Shown: positions 41,676 to 52,597 of the stretch, piece after piece
Layout of the letters: every line of letters starts with the position of its first letter
How positions within the stretch are numbered: position 1 is the first letter of the stretch
Origin: Gammaproteobacteria bacterium
GTDB lineage: Bacteria; Pseudomonadota; Gammaproteobacteria; Pseudomonadales; Pseudohongiellaceae
Direction of reading: 5' to 3'
Length of the DNA stretch: 64,000 nt
NCBI GenBank assembly: GCA_024639905.1
Contig: JAHEGE010000002.1
Location: forward strand, 196,580 to 260,579
Notes under the pieces: model-generated
What the model saw: the letters and a program-made list of their open reading frames with translations, nothing else
Told to the model about the DNA's origin: nothing
The model's database searches: none
Made by a program: the position numbers and the translations under genes

Positions 41676-42303
41676 TGGTTCACTTTCCTTAAAATACCAA
41701 GGAGTAAACCAGGAAGGGATTCACAAGTTGCGCGCCTACTAGCCTACTAAAGCTAGAGGGTTGCATCTGCCGGCCTCGGCTAAGAGGTCACGGTGGCCAC
41801 TACGGGCGACGAGCGTCGAGCGACGTTAGCTGTATGCGGCATAGATCTCCGCGAGGCTAGCGTCTCTGCTGCTTCTTAGTTATCTGACTGCTTGCAAGTA
41901 AGGCGTGCCGCGGTGGGACAGCCATTCGAGTTCGTCTGTTCTTCAGTGTGTGCTGAGAGTGACATCGTCTTGCTAGGGTCTCGTTGATTGATAAATGAAG
42001 CGAATCTTGTCGTGTATTGGTTACGCTTGAAGGCTGTCTCGCCACTATTGCATCGCCTTGCGGCGGTTTGGGGGGCGAAGCGCACTTCTGGCGATGAATC
42101 TGGTTTCCTGGAGCTCTCTGGTTGTCTGGCAGCTCGGAGCTTTGGGCTCCAGTATTTCGCTGCGGTTTGGCTTCCATTGGTCTTGTGTCTGTTACACTGT
42201 CTTCTCAGGCGATGGCCATTATCGTGTTGCCACCGCGGGACTCTTCCCTCATTCCAAGTCGTCAATTCTTTATCGGAGGCGATTTCGCAGCCGATCGGGG
42301 TCG

Positions 42304-42332
42304 AATATAACAGCAAAGTTGCGTTTACTCAA
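42304..42332 (-). promoter_or_regulatory. candidate sigma70 promoter driving rne
   Basis: Minus strand TTGAGT (42332-42327), 17 bp, TATATT (42309-42304). Confidence 0.6.
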
Positions 42333-42565
42333 ACACTTACAATGCTTTTCTTGAGCCAGTTGCCAGCCTAGGGCTTGTTCCTGGCAAGGTTCCGCTGCGG
42401 GCTGCCATTTCAGCCCTTTGCCTGTGCTTGATAAGGCCGCAGGCGTATGCCTAGAATACCGCTCTACTGCCATCCCTGCGCCGACACGGGTGGCCCATCA
42501 GCTTGACAGTCGCCTAACGGGTTAGCCAATGTGTTTCCGTGCAGCGATTTCCCCGCGGGACTAAC

Positions 42566-43804
42566 ATGTCGCAACCTTTATCGCTTCGAGTAGGCCTACG
42601 ATTCAGCCGCGCGCGCAAGCCCAACGGGCTTCTCTCGTTTGTATCGATGATCGCCATGCTGGGGGTTATGCTGGGTGTTGCAGTGCTTGTCGTGGCCTTG
42701 GCTGTGATGAATGGATCAATCAATTTTTTGCGCGGTGAGGCACTGAAATCTGTGCCTCATCTAACGCTGTCGAGCGCGGCGTTTGAGCGTGACTGGCAAA
42801 GCTACGCCGAAGCCTTCGAAGGGGTAGAAGGGGTGCTAGCCGCCTATCCCGTGTCAGAGATCGAAGCCGTCCTGACGCTGCGAGGCGCGACAGAATTTAT
42901 CGAGTTGCAAGGCGTAGAGGCGGCAACGGAGATTGCGGGTAACAGCGGTGAGCGTGCGCTCGAGCTGCTCGCGGAATTAGCCCAGCGCCCAGATGGTGTC
43001 GTACTCAGCGCGCGCCTTGCCTCCCAGTTGGGCGCGCGGTTGGGTGATGAGGTCAGCATCGCCGGCCTCGATCGAATGCTGCGTCGCTCCAAAGTTCCAG
43101 CTCAGTCCTTCGTTGTGCTTGGCTACGCAGACTTCGGCGCTTACGGGGGCGGTAACATCGCTCTGACGAACCGAATTGCCGTACAATCGCTTGCTGGAAA
43201 GCAGTTTCAGGCCGAGCTGCGGTTGCGGCTCGCCGACGTTTTCGCGGCCGATAGGCTGCAAGCCGAGGTACTCGATCTCGAGATTGCGGCGTCCCTCGAC
43301 GATCTCAGTAGTGAAACCTGGCGGGAGGCCCAATCCGGGCTTTTCGGCGCGCTGGCGATGGAGAAATTCCTTACCGGTCTGATGCTCATGATGATCGTCG
43401 CTGTGGGGGCGGTGAACATCGTATCCACGCTCGTCATGGCAGTGTCTGAGAAGGGGCCTGACGTCGCAATCTTGCGTACGATGGGCGCGTCGCGCGGTGC
43501 TATCTTGCGGGTTTTTATCGTACAGGGTGGCGTGAGCGGGCTCGTTGGGACGCTGCTAGGAGCGCTGCTTGGGTCTGTGTTGGCGACCCAACTTGCGACG
43601 ATAGGCCTGGCGCTAGAGCGCGTCTTGGGCGTCCTCACCAGTAACGATAACCTTGTACTCCTATCCCATCTGCAGACCCAGCTCATCTGGCAGGAAGTCG
43701 CGAGTGTTTGTGTGATCGCATTACTCATTAGTTTATTAGCTACGCTCTATCCAGCGTACCGCGCGAGCAAAATAGAGCCCGCTGAGGTCCTTCGCTATGA
43801 ATAA
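42566..43804 (+). CDS. lolC: lipoprotein-releasing ABC transporter permease, LolC/E family
   Basis: [26 protein letters not shown], MacB/FtsX-type C-terminal TMs ([11 protein letters not shown]). ATG at 42566 preferred. Confidence 0.9.
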   Translation: MSQPLSLRVGLRFSRARKPNGLLSFVSMIAMLGVMLGVAVLVVALAVMNGSINFLRGEALKSVPHLTLSSAAFERDWQSYAEAFEGVEGVLAAYPVSEIEAVLTLRGATEFIELQGVEAATEIAGNSGERALELLAELAQRPDGVVLSARLASQLGARLGDEVSIAGLDRMLRRSKVPAQSFVVLGYADFGAYGGGNIALTNRIAVQSLAGKQFQAELRLRLADVFAADRLQAEVLDLEIAASLDDLSSETWREAQSGLFGALAMEKFLTGLMLMMIVAVGAVNIVSTLVMAVSEKGPDVAILRTMGASRGAILRVFIVQGGVSGLVGTLLGALLGSVLATQLATIGLALERVLGVLTSNDNLVLLSHLQTQLIWQEVASVCVIALLISLLATLYPAYRASKIEPAEVLRYE

Positions 43805-44501
43805 ACCCGTGCAGGGCCAAGAGTCCGTCGTGCTTCGCGCAGAGGGACTGGGAAAGCGCTACCGTCAGGGGCCTCGGGACATCGTGGTGTTGGATGACTT
43901 GAGTTTCCAAGTCAAAGCGGGGGAGCGCGTCGCTATTGTGGGGAGTTCGGGCTCGGGCAAAACCACTTTGCTGAATTTGCTTGGTGGTTTGGACGAACCC
44001 AGTGCAGGTAGCGTTGTCGTGGCCGGCAATGAGTTAGCCGGTATCACAGAGGCGCAGCGAGGTGTGCTGCGTAATCGTTTCCTCGGCTTCGTCTATCAAT
44101 TTCATCATTTGCTGGCGGAATTCTCCGCGCTTGAGAATGTCTGCATGCCGCTCTACATAGCAGGTATGGATGACGTTCAGGCAGAGGCTAAGGCGCAGGC
44201 TCTCCTTGCGAGAGTTGGGCTAGGTGAGCGGCTCGCGCATAAGCCCTCCGCGCTGTCCGGTGGAGAGCGGCAGCGTGTCGCTATCGCGCGCGCTCTGGTT
44301 AATGATCCTAGCTGTGTCTTGATGGACGAGCCTACCGGTAATCTCGATCGGCAAACGGCGCTCGAAATACATGAACTGATGCGTGAGCTTAGCGAGACAC
44401 TGGCTACCAGCTTCGTTGTGGTCACCCACGATGAAGCGCTCGCTTCTGCGATGGATCGTCGGCTCTCTCTCCGCTCTGGGTCTTTACATGAGCAAGCCTG
44501 A
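43797..44501 (+). CDS. lolD: lipoprotein-releasing ABC transporter ATP-binding protein
   Basis: Walker [36 protein letters not shown]; flanked by the permeases. Confidence 0.95.
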   Translation: MNKPVQGQESVVLRAEGLGKRYRQGPRDIVVLDDLSFQVKAGERVAIVGSSGSGKTTLLNLLGGLDEPSAGSVVVAGNELAGITEAQRGVLRNRFLGFVYQFHHLLAEFSALENVCMPLYIAGMDDVQAEAKAQALLARVGLGERLAHKPSALSGGERQRVAIARALVNDPSCVLMDEPTGNLDRQTALEIHELMRELSETLATSFVVVTHDEALASAMDRRLSLRSGSLHEQA

Positions 44502-45765
44502 AGAGATTCGCTCTGGCCGTAGTTTTGCGCTCGCGCGTCGCATCGGACTGCGCTACGTGCGGGCCGGTTCTTCGAGTAGCTTGGCAGCCTTCATGTCTGC
44601 ACTATCCATCGCCGGACTCGCCTTTAGCGTCGCTTTGTTGATCTTGGTGCTCTCGGTAGTCAATGGTTTCGAGCGCGAGGTGCGCGAAAATGTGCTCGCT
44701 CTCGTGCCGCATCTCGTGGTGACTAGCAGTGAGCCGTTAAATACAGCTGGCTGGAGTGACGTAGAGGCGCGCTTAGCTCGCGTCGCTGAGATAAGCGAGG
44801 TGGAACCTGTCTTAGCTAGCGTTGGCCTTGTGGCAAATGCCGCGACGAGCAGGGCGGTCGTCATTAATGGCCTCGACACCGAAGGAGAGGCCTTGGCTCG
44901 ACTAGGCCGCTTCGCAGTCGCTGGCCAGGTTGCCGAGCTGGGAGCTCAGCGTTGGGGGGCCATCCTCGGGGCCTCGCTTGCTAGAGAACTCGGGGTCGAC
45001 GTCGGGGACACTGTCGATGTGTTTTCGCCTAAGCTAACGCCCAACCCGCTGGCTACTGTCCCAACGTTTAAGGCGTTTCAGGTGGTTGCGATTACCCGCG
45101 TAGGCAGCGCTGAAGTCGACGCTAAACTTGTCACGCTCGCCTTGCCCGATGCGCGCGCATTGCTGCGAGAGCGCTCGCCGCTCAACGCATTACACATTCA
45201 AACACGCGATGTATTGCTCGCCGATAGTGCGGGTTACGCTGTTCGGCAAGCGCTTGGGCCCGGATTTACGACCGAAAGCTGGACTGCCACCCTAGGTGCC
45301 ATGTACCGCAATATCCAATTTTCGCGCAGTATCATCGGGTTTATGTTGTGGCTACTTATCGCCATCGCAGCCTTCAATCTCGTCGTTAGCCTGGTCATGA
45401 TGGTGCGAGATAAGCGCGGAGATGTGGCTATACTTATTACTCTGGGGGCGAGCGCCCGAACCATTGGGGGGATCTTCCTGTGGCAGGGTGTTGCGATTGC
45501 TTTTATCGGTGTCGCCTTGGGCACGGGGCTCGGTGTGGTCGCCGCCCTGTGGATCGGCGAACTGGCTAGCGCCTTCGAGCGTGCGACCGGTGTTGTGCTG
45601 CTAAACCCCGACGTTTACCCCATCGATTTTCTCCCCTCGCAGATCCTTTTGAGCGATCTGCTTGTTGTCGCCTCGGGCGTCTTGGTCCTAGCAGTGTTGG
45701 CTGCCGTCTACCCTGCACGGCAAGCCGCTGCGCTTAAACCCGCGGTGGTACTGCGCGGGGACTAA
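44488..45765 (+). CDS. lolE: lipoprotein-releasing ABC transporter permease, LolC/E family (second)
   Basis: [50 protein letters not shown] at 44488 overlaps the lolD end by 14 bp. Confidence 0.9.
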   Translation: MSKPEEIRSGRSFALARRIGLRYVRAGSSSSLAAFMSALSIAGLAFSVALLILVLSVVNGFEREVRENVLALVPHLVVTSSEPLNTAGWSDVEARLARVAEISEVEPVLASVGLVANAATSRAVVINGLDTEGEALARLGRFAVAGQVAELGAQRWGAILGASLARELGVDVGDTVDVFSPKLTPNPLATVPTFKAFQVVAITRVGSAEVDAKLVTLALPDARALLRERSPLNALHIQTRDVLLADSAGYAVRQALGPGFTTESWTATLGAMYRNIQFSRSIIGFMLWLLIAIAAFNLVVSLVMMVRDKRGDVAILITLGASARTIGGIFLWQGVAIAFIGVALGTGLGVVAALWIGELASAFERATGVVLLNPDVYPIDFLPSQILLSDLLVVASGVLVLAVLAAVYPARQAAALKPAVVLRGD

Positions 45766-45830
45766 ATTCGACAGAATCTCGCCGACTCGTCAGAGCTAAC
45801 CTAGTGTAAGGGCTACTGGACGGGCGAATC

Positions 45831-48335
45831 ATGCGATCACTTCTGGTGTGTTACTGCCTCGGAATCTTGGCCGTGACGCCTTTCTCAGCGCTTGAGCTTA
45901 TCTTCGCGCATGCGCAGGCAGCGTGTCTGATAACAGCCGGGTTGGCTATTGCAGCGAACGCGCTTTGGATTCGACGAAGCTTCGCGTTGAGGCTCTGTGC
46001 GCTGGCTGCCGGGGCCGCTTTGCATAGCAGCTGGGCGCTTAATCATCTTGATGCTCAACTCGATACGCGGCTAGAAGGTCGAGAACTGCTGGTGCGTGGT
46101 CGAGTGGCGACTATGGCGAAGGCGACTGCGACGGCGCTGCAGTTTGAATTCATTGTGTTGGATTCGGTGCCGTTGGCACCCCTTGGCGCTAGTCAGAATT
46201 GGGAAGTCCCCGGCAGTGCCTCAGGCAGGGTGCTACTAAGTTACTATCCACAGGCGCGTCCACGCAACGAGTCGCAAGCGCCACGGCTGGAGGATTCACA
46301 GTTTCCCCAAGTGCTCAAGCCGGGTTCTGAATTGCAGTTCACGGTGAAGCTCAATCGGCCGCACGGCTTCGCCAATGCCGGCGGCTTCGACTACGAGGCG
46401 TTTCTTTTTCGTCGAGAAATTACGGCCAAAGGCTACGTGAGAGGCGAGCTCGCTCTCTATGCCGAACAAGAGTCACTGCCGCGACCTACGCCGTGGAATG
46501 CGCTACTGATTGCTGCTGAGGCTCTGCGCTTTGAGCTGCGCACTAAAATACTGAATGTAAATTCACCCGCGCTCGCCGAATCGGCTGACGGACTCGCTAT
46601 GATTCTCGCCTTAGGCTTGGGCGACTCAAGCGCAATAAGCAATCGTTTGTGGCAGCTATTTCGAGACACCGGAACGGTGCACCTGTTTGTCGTATCGGGA
46701 CTGCATGTTGCCTTATTCGCCTTTCTTATGTGGCTGCCGGCGACGCTGCTCTGGCATTTGCTTGTGACTCTGGCGCCGCGCTTCGGCGTCCGTGTAAGTC
46801 GCCGCCGGTGGGTAGCTTTGTGGTCTTTTTCGGCTGCGATGTGCTACGCCTTGCTAGCAGGTTGGGGGCTTCCCACGCGGCGTGCGGTAGTCATGCTGTC
46901 AGTCGTTGTCGCAGGCGTTTGTCTGCGACGCCGATTCGGTGCCACAACGGGGTTGTTGGTCGCGCTCGCCCTAGTCTTAACGCTATGCCCACTCGCAGCA
47001 ACCAGCAGTGGCTTTTGGCTGAGTTTCGCTGCCGTCAGCGTCTTGATGTCAACGACGTCTCATGCGGCGGGTATCGCGGGCAGACCCTCTAGTCTCCGTC
47101 GGCTAATAGGGCCTCAGCTGTCTATAGGAATAGGTCTCGCACTGCCTCTACTGATTCTTAACGGCGGTGTTGCGTGGTTGGCGCCAGCGATTAACCTGAT
47201 GGCGATTCCGCTGCTCAGCTTCGTGCTTTTGCCCTGTGTGCTAGTGCTGCTGCTGGCGGTCAGCGTGAATGTCGGTGCGCCGGCGATGCTGCGAATCGCG
47301 AATGACCTGAGCGCCTTACTTGTCAGGTTATTAGAGTCCGTCGCGGGCCTAGGCGAGGCGTGGGAGCCTCAGGTTGCGCTGAGCACGCTTGATGGTCTCG
47401 GCCTCGCGCTTGCAACGGCGATTCTGCTCATTCCGCTAGCTTCGAACGCCCGTCTCTTGATTGGCGGCTGGTTGTCGCTCTGCTTGCTGCTGTCGAGCGA
47501 GACTGCGCATTGCACGCGAAGTCCGGCCTCTTTGCGCCTAGATTTGCTCGATGTAGGGCAAGGCTTGTCAGCACTGGTCCGCACGCGCTGCCACGCGCTC
47601 CTGTTCGATGCCGGTGCGCGACTCGGGCCTGAGTTCGAGATGGGTGGCGCCGTTATTGCGCCTACTTTACGTACGCTAGGTGTTGCGCGCCTCGATCGCG
47701 TGATCCTGAGCCACGCAGATAACGATCATGCGGGCGGGGCGATGGGGTTGATGTCTGCACTGACTGTCACGGAATTATTGCTTGGCGGGCGTCGAGAGGA
47801 GTATGAGCAGCTCAGTGATGAGGCTCGCGCGATGACGCGTGCTTGTCGAGCCGGCCAATCGTGGCGCTGGGATGGAGCTGACTTCGAGATTCTAGGCCCG
47901 ATGCTGCGCGACAAGCAGTCTGCGCGCAATGCGCGGTCTTGTATTTTGAGTGTGAGCTTCGCGGGACGTTCCTTCTTACTGCCCGGCGATATTGAGGCCA
48001 ATGCTGAACTCGCGTTGGTCTCGCGCACCTCTGCGTCCCTAAAAGCGGACGTGCTGATCGCGCCTCACCACGGCAGTAAGAGTTCGTCGAGTTATGCGCT
48101 ACTCAAACGGGTTCTGCCACAGCTAATCTTAGTCCCCGCAGGCTACAAAAATTCCTTCGGTCATCCTCACGAGGCAGTTTTGGCGCGCTATGAACAGCTT
48201 GACGCAAGATATGCCACCACGGCATTGGGTGGCATGTTGAGCCTCGAAGTAGACGCCGGCGGCGGTATGACAGGAGTCATCGAATACCGCCTAGCTGAGC
48301 CAAGGTACTGGCGTCCCCGCGCGCGTGTCCTGTGA
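45831..48335 (+). CDS. comEC: ComEC/Rec2-family DNA uptake channel protein
   Basis: DTGTVHLFVVSGLHVALFAF competence domain, DVGQGLSALV, HADNDHAGG metallo-beta-lactamase motif, APHHGSKSSSS. Confidence 0.93.
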   Translation: MRSLLVCYCLGILAVTPFSALELIFAHAQAACLITAGLAIAANALWIRRSFALRLCALAAGAALHSSWALNHLDAQLDTRLEGRELLVRGRVATMAKATATALQFEFIVLDSVPLAPLGASQNWEVPGSASGRVLLSYYPQARPRNESQAPRLEDSQFPQVLKPGSELQFTVKLNRPHGFANAGGFDYEAFLFRREITAKGYVRGELALYAEQESLPRPTPWNALLIAAEALRFELRTKILNVNSPALAESADGLAMILALGLGDSSAISNRLWQLFRDTGTVHLFVVSGLHVALFAFLMWLPATLLWHLLVTLAPRFGVRVSRRRWVALWSFSAAMCYALLAGWGLPTRRAVVMLSVVVAGVCLRRRFGATTGLLVALALVLTLCPLAATSSGFWLSFAAVSVLMSTTSHAAGIAGRPSSLRRLIGPQLSIGIGLALPLLILNGGVAWLAPAINLMAIPLLSFVLLPCVLVLLLAVSVNVGAPAMLRIANDLSALLVRLLESVAGLGEAWEPQVALSTLDGLGLALATAILLIPLASNARLLIGGWLSLCLLLSSETAHCTRSPASLRLDLLDVGQGLSALVRTRCHALLFDAGARLGPEFEMGGAVIAPTLRTLGVARLDRVILSHADNDHAGGAMGLMSALTVTELLLGGRREEYEQLSDEARAMTRACRAGQSWRWDGADFEILGPMLRDKQSARNARSCILSVSFAGRSFLLPGDIEANAELALVSRTSASLKADVLIAPHHGSKSSSSYALLKRVLPQLILVPAGYKNSFGHPHEAVLARYEQLDARYATTALGGMLSLEVDAGGGMTGVIEYRLAEPRYWRPRARVL

Positions 48336-48394
48336 TAAACTCTGAGGGTCCGCCGGGTCAAATGCGCGGCTAACTCGTGTCAAGGAGTGCTGAT

Positions 48395-49027
48395 TTGTTC
48401 GACGTAGTTAATTCTGGCGGTATCCTTATGCTGCCTATCCTGTTTTGTTCTGTCCTAGCCATCGCTGTCATCATCGAGCGTGCGTGGTCGCTGAGCACCG
48501 CGCGTGTGATGCCTAAATACGCGCTTGCTCAGGTGTGGACTTGGCTAAAGAACGATCAGCTCGATGCGCAGCGGTTACGAGAGGTCAGGCGGTCGTCGCC
48601 TTTGGGGCGTTTATTGGCCGTAGGGCTGAGTAATAGCAAATTTGGTCGTGCGGCGATGGTCGAGGCCATCGAGCTCGCCGCCGCTCAAGTCGTGCATGAG
48701 CTCGAGCGCTACCTCGAGACACTAGGGACGATAGCAGCCATCGCGCCGCTGCTTGGTCTGCTTGGAACGGTAGTCGGCATGATAAGAGTTTTTGGACAGA
48801 TTATGCTTGTAGGCACCGGCGACGCTGGTGCGCTCGCGGGCGGGATTTCCGAAGCGCTCGTCTCCACTGCGGCTGGCCTTTGTGTTGCGATACCGGCGTA
48901 TGCCGCACACCGCTTTTTCCTGCGACGCGTCGATGCGTTAGTGATCGGCCTTGAACAAGAGTCGCTGAAATTGGTTGACGCACTGCACAGCGACAAGAGC
49001 GTCGAGTTGCGGGGCGCAGGCACGTGA
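48395..49027 (+). CDS. ExbB/TolQ/MotA-family proton channel protein
   Basis: Three TMs; LGTIAAIAPLLGLLGTVVGMI and GGISEALVSTAAGLCVAIPAYA. TTG 48395 has AGGAG about 8 nt upstream. Confidence 0.9.
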   Translation: MFDVVNSGGILMLPILFCSVLAIAVIIERAWSLSTARVMPKYALAQVWTWLKNDQLDAQRLREVRRSSPLGRLLAVGLSNSKFGRAAMVEAIELAAAQVVHELERYLETLGTIAAIAPLLGLLGTVVGMIRVFGQIMLVGTGDAGALAGGISEALVSTAAGLCVAIPAYAAHRFFLRRVDALVIGLEQESLKLVDALHSDKSVELRGAGT

Positions 49028-49443
49028 AGTTTAAGCGCGCACGGCGCGAGTCGCCTGCCTTGAATTTGACGCCGTTAATCGACATCGTTTTCTTGCTCCT
49101 GATCTTTTTTATGGTGACGACGAGTTTTAGTCGCGAGACACGGCTGCTTGTGAGTCTGCCCGAAGCCACCGGTGTGCCTCAGAGTCCTGCAGAGGCAATC
49201 GAGGTCTTAGTGACCCGCGACGGCGATTATGCGATCAATGGGCGGCAACTTATCGACCAGCGCGGCGACAGCTTGGTACGCGGACTCGAATTAGAGTCGG
49301 GTGGGGACACGTCGCGCAGCGTGGTATTAGTGGCGGATGCGGAGGTCAGGCATCAGTCTGTGGTGACGGCGATGGAGGCGATAGGGCGCTCGGGCTTTAA
49401 GAATTTGAGCATAGCCACGCGCGAAAGCGCGCAGGATTGTTAG
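49024..49443 (+). CDS. ExbD/TolR-family biopolymer transport protein
   Basis: LNLTPLIDIVFLLLIFFMVTTSF signature. Confidence 0.93.
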   Translation: MKFKRARRESPALNLTPLIDIVFLLLIFFMVTTSFSRETRLLVSLPEATGVPQSPAEAIEVLVTRDGDYAINGRQLIDQRGDSLVRGLELESGGDTSRSVVLVADAEVRHQSVVTAMEAIGRSGFKNLSIATRESAQDC

Positions 49444-49447
49444 GTTG

Positions 49448-49487
49448 GCCTGCTAGGGCTTTCCAGTGCCTGCTAGTGGTTTTCAGT
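49448..49487. repeat. two-copy 20-bp tandem repeat (17/20 identical)
   Basis: GCCTGCTAGGGCTTTCCAGT / GCCTGCTAGTGGTTTTCAGT, contiguous. Confidence 0.85.
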
Positions 49488-49509
49488 AATAGGATGCGGT
49501 GACTCTTCG

Positions 49510-50610
49510 ATGAAATGGTTAGAGCGTGCGTGGTATGCCAATGCCCCTTGGCTGATTGTCCTCTGGCCTCTGCACGCCGTTTTCGTCGCGCTCGCCGCTT
49601 GGCGTCGGCGGCGTCTAACTGCGGTAGCTGAGCCCTATCCAGTGCCTGTCGTCATAGTCGGCAACATTAGCGTAGGGGGAACCGGTAAGACGCCGCTGCT
49701 GATCGCCCTGGTGAAACACCTGCAAGCGAAGGGGCTGCGACCGGGGGTCGTGTCGCGCGGCTACGGCAGTAAGGCGACTAGTTTTCCTGTATCGGTAACG
49801 GCGTCTACTGCGGTGGATGAATCGGGTGACGAGGCGCTTATCATTGCACGACAGTGCGGGTGTCCTGTCGTGGTTGATCCAGATCGCGTGCGCGCCGTAA
49901 ATAGACTGTTCGCCATGGGCGATATCGACGTCATTCTTAGCGATGATGGGCTACAGCATTATGCGATGAGCCGGGATATTGAAGTCGTCGTGGTAGATGG
50001 CGAACGTCGCTTTGGCAACGGTTTGTGCTTGCCAGCCGGCCCCTTAAGAGAACCCGCGGCCCGACTCGCTGACGCCTCGCTCGTGGTTGTAAACGGCGGG
50101 CGCACGGAGAGTGCGAAGACGCGCGAGGTACTCACTGCTAACGGTGTGCACTGGGCGAGTTCCGAGCAGGCGCCTGCGACGCAGTCAGGAGTCGAGCCTG
50201 TAGAGGGCTTCGGTATACGCGTCGAGCCTAACTGCTTCGTTAACGTCGTCAGTGGCGAGAAGAGGCCTTACCAAGGGGCGCCATTCAAAATGGGCAGTCA
50301 CCTGCACGCCGTCTCTGGCTTGGGCAATCCCCAGCGCTTCTATGCTCTGCTCGAAGAGCTCGGTCACAAGGTGACGAAGCACAGCTTTCCTGATCATCAT
50401 CGCTTCACACAGGAAGACTTTTCGCGTCTCGGGTTAGAGGCGAATCAGCCGATAGTGATGACAGAAAAGGACGCGGTGAAGGTTGGTGATTTTGCGCAGG
50501 AAAATTACTGGTTTCTGACTATTCGTATGAAGCTGCCGACGCGTTTCCTCGCGGCCTTCGATAAGCGTCTCGCCGCGGCGCAAAAAGCACGAGCCTGCGC
50601 TGCGCGCTAA
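49510..50610 (+). CDS. lpxK: tetraacyldisaccharide 4'-kinase
   Basis: VGNISVGGTGKTPLLIAL, SRGYGS, ILSDDGLQHYAMSRDIEV. Confidence 0.96.
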   Translation: MKWLERAWYANAPWLIVLWPLHAVFVALAAWRRRRLTAVAEPYPVPVVIVGNISVGGTGKTPLLIALVKHLQAKGLRPGVVSRGYGSKATSFPVSVTASTAVDESGDEALIIARQCGCPVVVDPDRVRAVNRLFAMGDIDVILSDDGLQHYAMSRDIEVVVVDGERRFGNGLCLPAGPLREPAARLADASLVVVNGGRTESAKTREVLTANGVHWASSEQAPATQSGVEPVEGFGIRVEPNCFVNVVSGEKRPYQGAPFKMGSHLHAVSGLGNPQRFYALLEELGHKVTKHSFPDHHRFTQEDFSRLGLEANQPIVMTEKDAVKVGDFAQENYWFLTIRMKLPTRFLAAFDKRLAAAQKARACAAR

Positions 50611-50640
50611 TACTAAAAATGAGAGTTGAGGCTAGAAACT

Positions 50641-50853
50641 ATGCTGGATAAAAAACTACTGACAATCCTTGCCTGTCCGCAGTGTCATGGCGAGCTTAAG
50701 TATGACAAGGCTGCAGCCCCTGCGGCGGAAACACTTGGCGAGCTGATGTGCCTCGCAGATGCGCTCGCTTTTCCGGTGCGAGACGGTGTGCCAGTGATGC
50801 TGATTAACGAGGCTCGCGAGATGAGCCTTGCCGAAGTTGAGGCGCAGCGATGA
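50641..50853 (+). CDS. Trm112/YcaR-family protein
   Basis: LLTILACPQCHGELKY ... LAFPVRDGVPVML. Confidence 0.92.
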   Translation: MLDKKLLTILACPQCHGELKYDKAAAPAAETLGELMCLADALAFPVRDGVPVMLINEAREMSLAEVEAQR

Positions 50854-51575
50854 GCTTCACTGTCGTGATTCCTGCACGCTACGCCTCGACTCGGCTCCCT
50901 GGTAAACCGCTACTTGATATTGCCGGTAAGCCCATGCTGCAACACACCTGGGAACGTGCGAAGACAAGCGGCGCTGCGAGGGTGGTGATTGCAACGGACG
51001 ACGAGCGGATTCTCGACGCAGCGAAGGGCTTTGGCGCGGAGGCGGTGATGACGGCGGCGACGCATGAGTCTGGCAGCGATCGTATTTGCGAGGTGGCCGA
51101 TGCGTTAGCTCTGTTAGACTCCGACATTGTGATCAATGTTCAAGCGGACGAGCCGCTACTGCCGTCTGAGGCTATCGACGCGGTGGCGCAGAGATTAGTG
51201 GTAAATACGCAATTCGGCATCGCTACTTTGTGCGAAGCTATCAATGACGAGGCTGAGTATATACAGCCAAGCGCAGTAAAAGTGGTGATGGATAAATTCG
51301 GCCGCGCATTGTATTTCAGCCGCGCCCCCATTCCCGCCGGCACCGCATTGCCCGCTGAATGTTTTCGTCATATAGGAATCTACGCCTACCGCGTGGGTGT
51401 GCTTCGACAATTTGTTGGCTGGGATGTTGCCCCAATCGAAGCGGTTGAACGATTAGAGCAGCTTCGTGCGCTGTACAACGGGATTCCAATTCATGTCTCG
51501 TTGTCGCCGGTTAAAATTCCTGCCGGAGTTGACACCCCGGCCGACCTAGAAGCTGTGCGGACGTTTCTTGCATGA
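50850..51575 (+). CDS. kdsB: 3-deoxy-manno-octulosonate cytidylyltransferase
   Basis: VVIPARYASTRLPGKPLLDIAGKPMLQHTWERA, VINVQADEPLL. Confidence 0.97.
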   Translation: MSFTVVIPARYASTRLPGKPLLDIAGKPMLQHTWERAKTSGAARVVIATDDERILDAAKGFGAEAVMTAATHESGSDRICEVADALALLDSDIVINVQADEPLLPSEAIDAVAQRLVVNTQFGIATLCEAINDEAEYIQPSAVKVVMDKFGRALYFSRAPIPAGTALPAECFRHIGIYAYRVGVLRQFVGWDVAPIEAVERLEQLRALYNGIPIHVSLSPVKIPAGVDTPADLEAVRTFLA

Positions 51576-52597
51576 CTCAGCCTAATCCCTCGGCCTTAGA
51601 AGCCCTGCAAGAAGACGCAGATCTCACGAGGTTTAATACCTTTGGCGTCGAAGCCCGGGCGCGCTACTTATTGGAATGTCATAGTGTCGAACAGCTGCGT
51701 GCCGGTGTCGAATTTGCCCGAGATAACCGTCTTGGCTTATTGGTGTTGGGGGAGGGCAGCAACGTGCTGTTCGTCAACGACTACCCCGGATTGGTGTTGG
51801 CTAATCGTCTTAAAGGCATTGTTCTCGAAGGCGAGTCCACGTTACGGGTGGCGGCAGGCGAAAGTTGGCATGCCTTGGTCGAATGGAGTCTATCGGAAGG
51901 GCTTTACGGGCTGGAAAACCTTGCGTTAATACCAGGCACGGTGGGCGCTGCGCCGATTCAGAATATTGGCGCCTACGGCGTCGAGGTTGAACGCTTTATT
52001 AAGCGCGTCGTGGTTTTTGACACCGAGCTCGCACAAGAAGTCATATTCGATAAAACCGACTGCGCTTTCGCTTACCGCGATAGTGTGTTCAAGCGAGCGC
52101 GTCGCGGCCGCTATCTCATCATTGAAGTTGAGTTCGAGCTGCTTACTCGCGCATCACCCGTGCTTAGCTATGTGCCTCTCGCCGAGCGATTCGGCGCCGC
52201 GGACGCAACGCCACGGCAGGTATTTGATGCGGTTTGCGAGATTCGACGAAGCAAGCTGCCTGATCCTCGGTTAGTAGGCAATGCGGGCAGTTTTTTTAAG
52301 AATCCAATTGTCTCGGCCTCTAAAGTTGAAAGCCTGCGGGGTCAGGGTAGCGATGTGCCTGCCTATGCCACCGACGAAGAGGGTCTGTTCAAAGTGCCAG
52401 CTGCTTGGTTGCTAGAGGCCGCCGGCTGGAAGGGTAAGGTACGCGGCCGCGCCGCTGTATACGACGCGCACTCCCTCGTGTTGGTGAATCTAGGTGATGC
52501 GAGTGGCGAAGAAATTTATCTGCTCGCCCAAGAGATGGCGAGCAGTGTGTTGCAACGCTTTGGCATAGCATTGCAAACCGAGGTGTTGTTAGTGTGA
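51572..52597 (+). CDS. murB: UDP-N-acetylenolpyruvoylglucosamine reductase
   Basis: LTRFNTFGVEA, LGEGSNVLF, IPGTVGAAPIQNIGAYG, NAGSFFKNP. Confidence 0.97.
   Translation: MTQPNPSALEALQEDADLTRFNTFGVEARARYLLECHSVEQLRAGVEFARDNRLGLLVLGEGSNVLFVNDYPGLVLANRLKGIVLEGESTLRVAAGESWHALVEWSLSEGLYGLENLALIPGTVGAAPIQNIGAYGVEVERFIKRVVVFDTELAQEVIFDKTDCAFAYRDSVFKRARRGRYLIIEVEFELLTRASPVLSYVPLAERFGAADATPRQVFDAVCEIRRSKLPDPRLVGNAGSFFKNPIVSASKVESLRGQGSDVPAYATDEEGLFKVPAAWLLEAAGWKGKVRGRAAVYDAHSLVLVNLGDASGEEIYLLAQEMASSVLQRFGIALQTEVLLV

Noticed and set aside
41876-42316. ORFs 41857..42177, 41876..42316, 41988..42371 and 42058..42354 in the rne-lolC gap
   Set aside because: Overlapping on both strands, low-quality protein sequences without domains; the gap is better explained as promoter and rne leader.
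42503-42532. Perfect -35 TTGACA before lolC
   Set aside because: Best -10 at 17-18 bp spacing (CCAATG/CAATGT) is too weak to call a promoter.
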